A stretch of DNA of 10,900 bases from Acetobacteraceae bacterium (GTDB taxonomy: Bacteria > Pseudomonadota > Alphaproteobacteria > Acetobacterales > Acetobacteraceae), in NCBI GenBank assembly GCA_027340195.1, contig DAHWNE010000024.1, positions 1 through 10,900 of the forward strand. The letters are read 5' to 3'. This document shows, one piece after another, positions 6,875 to 10,900 of the stretch. Within the stretch, counting starts at the first letter, position 1, and each line of letters opens with the position of its first letter. Made by a program: the position numbers and the translations under genes. Below the pieces are notes generated by a model. The model saw only the letters and a list, made by a program, of their open reading frames with translations, was not told where the DNA came from and made no database searches.

Positions 6875-7486
6875 TCAGGGGCGCATAAGGTCGTGACGCA
6901 TCAACAGATCGGGCACCACGTATTCAGATCGCCGCCGAACCAACCCCGACGCCGGGAAATACTGCTCGGTGGCGCGGTCGAAGCCGGCGCCATAGGCCCA
7001 GCGCATCCAGGGTGCCCATAATCCGGCGATGAAGCGCCGGCGCGGATCGCGCGGTAGCACGTATTCCAGCAACCGCACCTCCCCCCCGGGGCGCACCAGC
7101 CGGGCCAAGGCGCGCAATGCCGGCAGTTGCGACGCGGGCGGCAACACGCAGAACAGGAACGTCGCCCCCGCCGCGTCGAACGCGGCCTCGGGAAGATCGG
7201 GCGCGGTGGCATCCTCGAGCCGAAGGGTGACGGATGCGCCGAGCCGGCGTGCCCGCGCCGCCGCGCGGGCCAGCATGGCGGGGCTGTTGTCGATGCCGGT
7301 CACCACGGCGTCGCGCGGATAGAACGGAATGTTGCGACCGGTGCCGACGCCGGCATCCAGCAGCCGCCCCGACAGACCCGCCCAGAGCAGCGGACGGATC
7401 CGCCGATAGCGGAGGTATTCGAACGGCAGATCGAGCAGGTCGTAGAACGGCGCGATGCGTTCATAGGTTGCGTTGTCGGTGGCCAT
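6875..7486 (-). CDS. Class I SAM-dependent methyltransferase (UbiE/Methyltransf_11 type), substrate unknown
   Basis: This 203-residue cytoplasmic protein is of normal length for a single-domain methyltransferase. Motif I is LLDAGVGTGRN (42-52), the SAM-binding glycine loop, and the acidic residue ending strand 2 is in TGIDNSPAM (63-71, Asp66). EDATAPDLP (91-99) fits motif III, FDAAGATFLFCVLPP near 103-117 fits motif IV, and LVRPGGEVRLLEY (130-142) is the post-I strand hairpin. The N-terminal YERIAPFYDLLDLPFEYLRYRR resembles quinone- or phospholipid-type methyltransferases, but the acceptor cannot be told from the sequence. Start ATG 7486 lacks a Shine-Dalgarno; instead an 11-bp inverted repeat ends one base from the ATG. 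The open frame runs upstream antisense to the divergent hydrolase, but that part is not credible protein. Confidence 0.87.
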   Translation of the reverse strand: MATDNATYERIAPFYDLLDLPFEYLRYRRIRPLLWAGLSGRLLDAGVGTGRNIPFYPRDAVVTGIDNSPAMLARAAARARRLGASVTLRLEDATAPDLPEAAFDAAGATFLFCVLPPASQLPALRALARLVRPGGEVRLLEYVLPRDPRRRFIAGLWAPWMRWAYGAGFDRATEQYFPASGLVRRRSEYVVPDLLMRHDLMRP

Positions 7487-7487
7487 G

Positions 7488-7522
7488 GCGAAGCCGCGTT
7501 TGGGGGATGCGCGCGGCTTCGC
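7488..7522. repeat. Perfect 11-bp inverted repeat in the divergent promoter region
   Basis: GCGAAGCCGCG (7488-7498) and CGCGGCTTCGC (7512-7522) are separated by 13 bp. The left arm ends one base before the methyltransferase ATG. As RNA on the minus strand it would fold right up to that start codon; as DNA it lies between the two divergent genes. It could be an operator or a translation-control hairpin. Confidence 0.75.
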
Positions 7523-7528
7523 TACCCT
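7499..7528 (+). promoter_or_regulatory. Weak promoter candidate for the serine hydrolase gene
   Basis: TTTGGG (7499-7504) and TACCCT (7523-7528) are 18 bp apart on the plus strand, 30 bp before the ATG. The elements match consensus poorly, and the call rests mainly on position in the 72-bp divergent gap. The inverted repeat overlaps it. Confidence 0.28.
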
Positions 7529-7558
7529 GTTCGCCCGTGACAGGAAAGGACGCCGCCG

Positions 7559-8689
7559 ATGGCATCGGGACTGAGCAATTCCGGGCTGGCCCGGTTGGAA
7601 GCCGCGTTGCGCGGCCGGATCGAGGCCGGGCACATCCCGGGGGCCGTGGGCATGATCCTGCGCGACGGCCGGCCGGTCTGGCACCGCGCCTTCGGCCGGC
7701 GCGACCCCGCCACCGCCGCGCCGATGCCCGAGGACGCGATCTTCCGCATCTACTCGATGACCAAGCCGATCGTCTCGGTGGCGGCGATGACCCTGTGGGA
7801 GGAGGGCCGGTTTCTGCTCTCCGACCCGGTCGCCCGCTTCATCCCCGAATTCGCCGACGTCCGCCTCGCCTCCGGCGCGGCGCCGGCGCGGCCGATCACG
7901 GTGCAGGACCTGCTGCGCCATACCTCCGGCCTGACCTATGAGTTCCGCGGCAGCGGGCCGGTGCAGGCGGCCTATGTCGCCGCCCGCATCGCCCGGCGCA
8001 ACCAGACCAACGCCGATCAGGCGGTCGCCCTCGCCGGCCTGCCGCTGCTCTATCCACCCGGCACGCACTGGGAATACAGCCGCTCCACCGACGTGCTGGG
8101 CCGGGTGGTCGAGGTGATCGCCGGCGAACCCCTGGGCGCGTTCCTCGCCCGCCGCATCCTCGCCCCGCTCGGCATGACCGATGCCGGGTTTCACGTTCCC
8201 CCCGCCGCGCTCGGGCGGCTGGCCGAGGCCTTCCCGACCGACCCGGACACCGGCGCCCCGGTCCCCCTGCTCGAGGTGCGCGAGCCGCCGCGCTTCGAAT
8301 CCGGCGGCGGCGGCATGGTGGCGAGCACCGCCGACTACGGCCGCTTCCTGGCCATGCTGCTGGGCGAGGGCACGCTGGACGGCACGCGCATCCTGGGCCG
8401 CAAGACGCTGGCGCTGATGACGGCGGATCATCTGGGCGGGTTGCCGGCGGCCGAGGACCTGCTGCCGCCCGGCCACGGCTTCGGCCTCGGCTTCGCGGTG
8501 CGGCTGGCCCCGGGGCTGGCGCCCTTCCCCGGATCGGTGGGCAGCTATTTCTGGGGTGGGCTCGCCGGCACCACTTTCTGGGTGGACCCGGCGGAACGGC
8601 TGGCCGCGGTGCTGATGATCCAGGCCCCCGGGCAGCGGGAGACCTATCGGCTGCTGTTCCGGTCCCTGGTCTATGCGGCGCTGGAATAG
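7559..8689 (+). CDS. Serine hydrolase, class C beta-lactamase fold / family VIII esterase-like
   Basis: The 376-residue protein has the class C beta-lactamase (PF00144) fold. ATG 7559 follows AGGAAAGGA at good spacing. Ser66-Met-Thr-Lys69 (IYSMTKPIVS) is the SxxK nucleophile/base pair, LLRHTSGLTYEF (118-129) is the usual fold signature, and Tyr173-Ser174 (WEYSRSTDVLG) is the Tyr motif. The third beta-lactamase box (KTG) is replaced by WGG at 332-334 (YFWGGLAGTTFWVDP), as in family VIII carboxylesterases such as EstB. There is no signal peptide, so it probably acts in the cytoplasm on small esters or amides rather than on cell wall or extracellular drugs. The gene overlaps the end of the convergent NagA-like gene by 19 bp. 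Substrate is unknown. Confidence 0.9.
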   Translation: MASGLSNSGLARLEAALRGRIEAGHIPGAVGMILRDGRPVWHRAFGRRDPATAAPMPEDAIFRIYSMTKPIVSVAAMTLWEEGRFLLSDPVARFIPEFADVRLASGAAPARPITVQDLLRHTSGLTYEFRGSGPVQAAYVAARIARRNQTNADQAVALAGLPLLYPPGTHWEYSRSTDVLGRVVEVIAGEPLGAFLARRILAPLGMTDAGFHVPPAALGRLAEAFPTDPDTGAPVPLLEVREPPRFESGGGGMVASTADYGRFLAMLLGEGTLDGTRILGRKTLALMTADHLGGLPAAEDLLPPGHGFGLGFAVRLAPGLAPFPGSVGSYFWGGLAGTTFWVDPAERLAAVLMIQAPGQRETYRLLFRSLVYAALE

Positions 8690-9615
8690 GCGCCGGTGCG
8701 GGCGAGCAGCGCCCCCGGCCGGTCGCGCGCCATCGCCCGCGCCTCCGCTTCGGTCGCCAGCCCCCACGCCACCAGATTGCGGACCGCCCCGGCCAGGGTC
8801 AGCGCCGAGCCCGCCAGCCGGTCGCTGTCCGGAAGCGTGACCTTCCCGTCGCCGTCCCGCGCGATCGCCAGATCGCCCAGACGGTAACGGCCCGGCGGGG
8901 CGGCGGCGGCGGCGGTGGCATCGGTCACCAGGATGGCCCGGCCGGCCTTGGCGCGCAGCAGCACCCGCAGCGCCAGGGGCGGGATATGGATGCCGTCGGC
9001 GATGAAACTGGCCGCCAGCCGGTCCTCGGCCAGCTGGGCCATCAGGGGCGAGGTGAATTTCGGCTGCGGGGACGGCAGGGCGTTGCCGAGATGGGTGGAG
9101 AGCACCGCCCCGGCCTCGGCCGCGGCTGCGATGGTGACCGGGTCGGCGGCGGTGTGGCCGATGGCGGCCAGGCGGTTGCGCGCCGAAAGCGCCCGGATCA
9201 GCGCCAGCGCACCCGCACGTTCCGGAGCGAGCGTGACCAGCAGGATCGGCCGGGCGAGCGGGTCTTCCAGCGCCGCGAGCAGCGCCGGGTCCGGGTCGCG
9301 CATCTGACGCGGATCGTGGCAGCCGGCGTAGCCCGGCGCGGGGCTCAGGAACGGACCTTCCAGGTGATAGCCCGGCACCATGCGCGGCCCCAGCGCGCTT
9401 GCCGCCACCGCGCGATCGAGCGCGCCGAGCCGCCCCGCCAGCGCATCGGGGGCGGCGGTGATGATCGTGGGCAGGCAGGTGGCGACGCCATCCGCCGCCA
9501 TCGCCGCCAGCGCGTGATCCAGCGCGCCCGCGCTCAGCCCGGCATCGTTGAAATCCACACCGGCGTAGCCGTTGACTTGAAGGTCGATCAGCCCTTGGGT
9601 CAGGGGCGCTGCCAT
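8671..9615 (-). CDS. NagA-type amidohydrolase reduced to the barrel (putative N-acetylglucosamine-6-phosphate deacetylase)
   Basis: The 314-residue protein starts at ATG 9615, 16 bp inside the end of the upstream LVIVD gene. It opens directly on TQGLIDLQVNGYAGVDFND (6-24), which is internal in E. coli NagA (PGFIDVQLNG). Functional residues line up with NagA: Glu86 (YHLEGPFLSP), His154 (IGHTAADP), His175 (STHLGNALP), His210 (ADGIHIPP) and catalytic Asp232 (VTDATAA). Spacings from His154 onward (21, 35 and 22 residues) equal those of E. coli His195, His216, His251 and Asp273. The family is usually about 380 residues; here both the N-terminal strands and the C-terminal strands that build the beta-sandwich domain are absent, since it ends soon after ARDRPGALL. 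There is no nagB or PTS gene nearby, so the substrate could be a different N-acetyl sugar or amide. Only a weak ribosome site precedes the ATG, consistent with coupling to the upstream gene. Confidence 0.82.
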   Translation of the reverse strand: MAAPLTQGLIDLQVNGYAGVDFNDAGLSAGALDHALAAMAADGVATCLPTIITAAPDALAGRLGALDRAVAASALGPRMVPGYHLEGPFLSPAPGYAGCHDPRQMRDPDPALLAALEDPLARPILLVTLAPERAGALALIRALSARNRLAAIGHTAADPVTIAAAAEAGAVLSTHLGNALPSPQPKFTSPLMAQLAEDRLAASFIADGIHIPPLALRVLLRAKAGRAILVTDATAAAAAPPGRYRLGDLAIARDGDGKVTLPDSDRLAGSALTLAGAVRNLVAWGLATEAEARAMARDRPGALLARTGAYSSAA

Positions 9616-10835
9616 TCCAGGATGTAGAGCCCCATGTCGTAGTCGGTGATGTAGATCAGCCCCTCGGTGGAGACGAAGATGTCGGCGGTGTGCCGCATCT
9701 TCGCCCGCCCGCGCAGCGGCTCCATCCAATGCGTCGGCATCGGCGGGACGAAATAGGCGATCTCCTCCGGCCGGAACGGATCGGCGAGGTCGAACACCCG
9801 CACCCCGGCGCTCTGCCAGGTGGCGAAGATGTAGCGCGAGGACTGGAACGAGCCGGGCCGGTTCTCGTGCAGGTTATGCGGACCGAACTGCCCGCCGAGG
9901 GTGAGGTAGTCTCGTTCGGCGGGAATCGGGAAGGTGCTGATGGAGACCGGGTTGGACTTCTCCCGGATATCGAACACCCAGCTGCGCTTCAGCTGCTCCT
10001 GGCCGACATTGGCCACCGATTCGTCGGCCACCACCAGCAGGTCGCGGTCGTGCAGCGGCAGCGCGCTGTGGGTCCCGCCGCCGAACGGGGGCGACCAGTT
10101 GCGATGCGCGATCAGCTTCGGGTTGGCCTTGTCGGCCACATCCAGGATGGTCAGCCCACCGTCGCGCCAGGAGCCATAGGCGACATCGTCGGCCACCACG
10201 GCGTGATGCAGCGCATAGCGCCCCTTCCATGACGGGGTCTCGCCCGCGGCCTCGTGCATCCCGGGGATCCACCACCGTCCGGCGATGCGCGGCCTGGTGG
10301 GGTCGGCGAGGTCGATGGTGATGAAGATATGATCGGTGAACCCGTCGAGCAGCGCGGAGGCGTAGGCCCAGCGTCCGCCCGGCCACCAGATGCGGTGCAG
10401 CCCCAGCCCCTCGACCTCCATGAAGCCGATCGGGCGTGGGTTGGCCGGGTCCTTGAGGTCATAGACCCGCATCCCGGCCGAATAATCCTGCCCGCGGATG
10501 CCGTAGCCCTTGGAGCCGCCGCGGTTGATCGAGCCGCCGTAGTATTCCTGCATCGTGAGGAAGTTCTTGGTGTCAAACTCCTCGATGCACAACAGCAATC
10601 CTTCCGCCTGCTGCAAGTGCAGGCAGTGCGAATTGGGGTGGATCGGCAGGAAATTGACCGCCCGGGGCGCCCGCGGGTCGCGCACGTCGGTAACGATCAG
10701 CCCGCGGGAGGTGCGGGTGCCGATATAGGCGTAGACGCCCGCCACCATCACCTGCAGGCAATCGCCATGACCGTCGTTGTCGGTCTGGCCGAGCAGGCGG
10801 ATGTTGCGGGCGGCTTCGGGAACGAGGTCGGTCAT
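9600..10835 (-). CDS. LVIVD-repeat seven-bladed beta-propeller protein
   Basis: The 411-residue protein starts at ATG 10835 with GGAGG (10842-10846) 6 nt upstream. Seven units of the LVIVD pattern (hydrophobic-V-x-D-xx-DPxxPxxI) are visible: about 44-60 (RGLIVTDVRDPRAPRAV), 120-137, 168-186, 225-244, 284-300, 343-361 and a closing MGLYILEW at 401-408. This indicates a seven-bladed propeller. Histidine motifs recur roughly once per blade: GHGD (His23), HPNSHCLH (66-73), GLHRIW (147), LHHAVV (210-211), GGTHSAL (256), GPHNLHE (320, 323) and MRHTADIF (382). Such placement recalls metal-binding propellers like selenium-binding protein/methanethiol oxidase, but this resemblance is inference. There is no signal peptide, so it is likely cytoplasmic. 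It overlaps the downstream NagA-like gene by 16 bp and may be its partner. Biochemical function is unknown. Confidence 0.85.
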   Translation of the reverse strand: MTDLVPEAARNIRLLGQTDNDGHGDCLQVMVAGVYAYIGTRTSRGLIVTDVRDPRAPRAVNFLPIHPNSHCLHLQQAEGLLLCIEEFDTKNFLTMQEYYGGSINRGGSKGYGIRGQDYSAGMRVYDLKDPANPRPIGFMEVEGLGLHRIWWPGGRWAYASALLDGFTDHIFITIDLADPTRPRIAGRWWIPGMHEAAGETPSWKGRYALHHAVVADDVAYGSWRDGGLTILDVADKANPKLIAHRNWSPPFGGGTHSALPLHDRDLLVVADESVANVGQEQLKRSWVFDIREKSNPVSISTFPIPAERDYLTLGGQFGPHNLHENRPGSFQSSRYIFATWQSAGVRVFDLADPFRPEEIAYFVPPMPTHWMEPLRGRAKMRHTADIFVSTEGLIYITDYDMGLYILEWQRP

Positions 10836-10850
10836 GGCGCGCCTCCGGGT

Positions 10851-10879
10851 CGGATCTGGCGCGTTCTATCGCCGATCCG
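10851..10879. promoter_or_regulatory. Imperfect inverted repeat upstream of the LVIVD gene
   Basis: CGGATC (10851-10856) and GATCCG (10874-10879) are perfect 6-bp arms, and the inner flanks TGGCG and TCGCC continue the symmetry with one base missing on one side. It lies 15-44 bp upstream of the LVIVD ATG, where a promoter or operator is expected. No clear -35/-10 pair is visible before the window ends. Confidence 0.3.
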
Positions 10880-10900
10880 GCCCGAGGCCGCCAGGGAGAA

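Noticed and set aside
7487..8767. In-frame upstream extension of the methyltransferase to a 630-codon frame
   Set aside because: The extension is wholly antisense to the serine hydrolase and low-complexity (Arg/Gly/Ala). The family N-terminus begins at the 7486 ATG.
9616..9729. Longer start for the NagA-like gene at 9729, supplying the missing N-terminal domain
   Set aside because: The extension (His/Arg/Ala-rich) is out of frame with and inside the LVIVD gene's conserved last repeats and does not resemble NagA's N-terminal strands.

Overview
The window reads as chromosomal DNA from a GC-rich alphaproteobacterium. An Acetobacteraceae/Rhodospirillales-type organism is my best guess, based on the strong G/C bias at third codon positions, the gene content and the short Ala/Lys-rich H1-like protein. 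That taxonomic call is inference. I saw no tRNA, rRNA, CRISPR, IS element or phage gene. Nine protein genes are well supported, one of them truncated by the window edge, and one further small ORF is tentative.

Left part (1-1723, + strand): the 3' part of otnK and all of otnC, overlapping by ATGA. Together these encode 3-oxo-tetronate kinase and 3-oxo-tetronate-4-phosphate decarboxylase, which degrade four-carbon acid sugars to a triose phosphate. A perfect 13-bp hairpin closes the operon and faces the convergent gene for a small histone-H1-like repeat protein (1743-2009, - strand). That gene follows a roughly 320-bp gap with a TTGACA-type promoter candidate and a possible small ORF.

Centre (2332-6624, - strand): prpC and prpD, 19 bp apart, give 2-methylcitrate synthase and 2-methylcitrate dehydratase of the propionate-degrading methylcitrate cycle. 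No prpB, prpE or prpR is in view. Upstream lies a 12-TM MFS transporter with its own terminator hairpin, so it is probably a separate transcription unit.

Right part (6875-10835): a small SAM-dependent methyltransferase (-) is divergent from a cytoplasmic family VIII esterase/class C beta-lactamase-like serine hydrolase (+). A perfect 11-bp inverted repeat sits in the 72-bp gap between them, ending one base from the methyltransferase ATG. The hydrolase ends tail-to-tail, with a 19-bp overlap, against a two-gene unit on the - strand: a seven-repeat LVIVD beta-propeller protein followed, with a 16-bp overlap, by a NagA-type amidohydrolase. The amidohydrolase keeps the catalytic residues but is cut down to the barrel.

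Most of the window is ordinary metabolism. The parts most worth a second look are the LVIVD/NagA-like pair (a propeller with about one histidine motif per blade, coupled to a minimal amidohydrolase), the hairpin at the methyltransferase start, and the leader of the histone-like gene.
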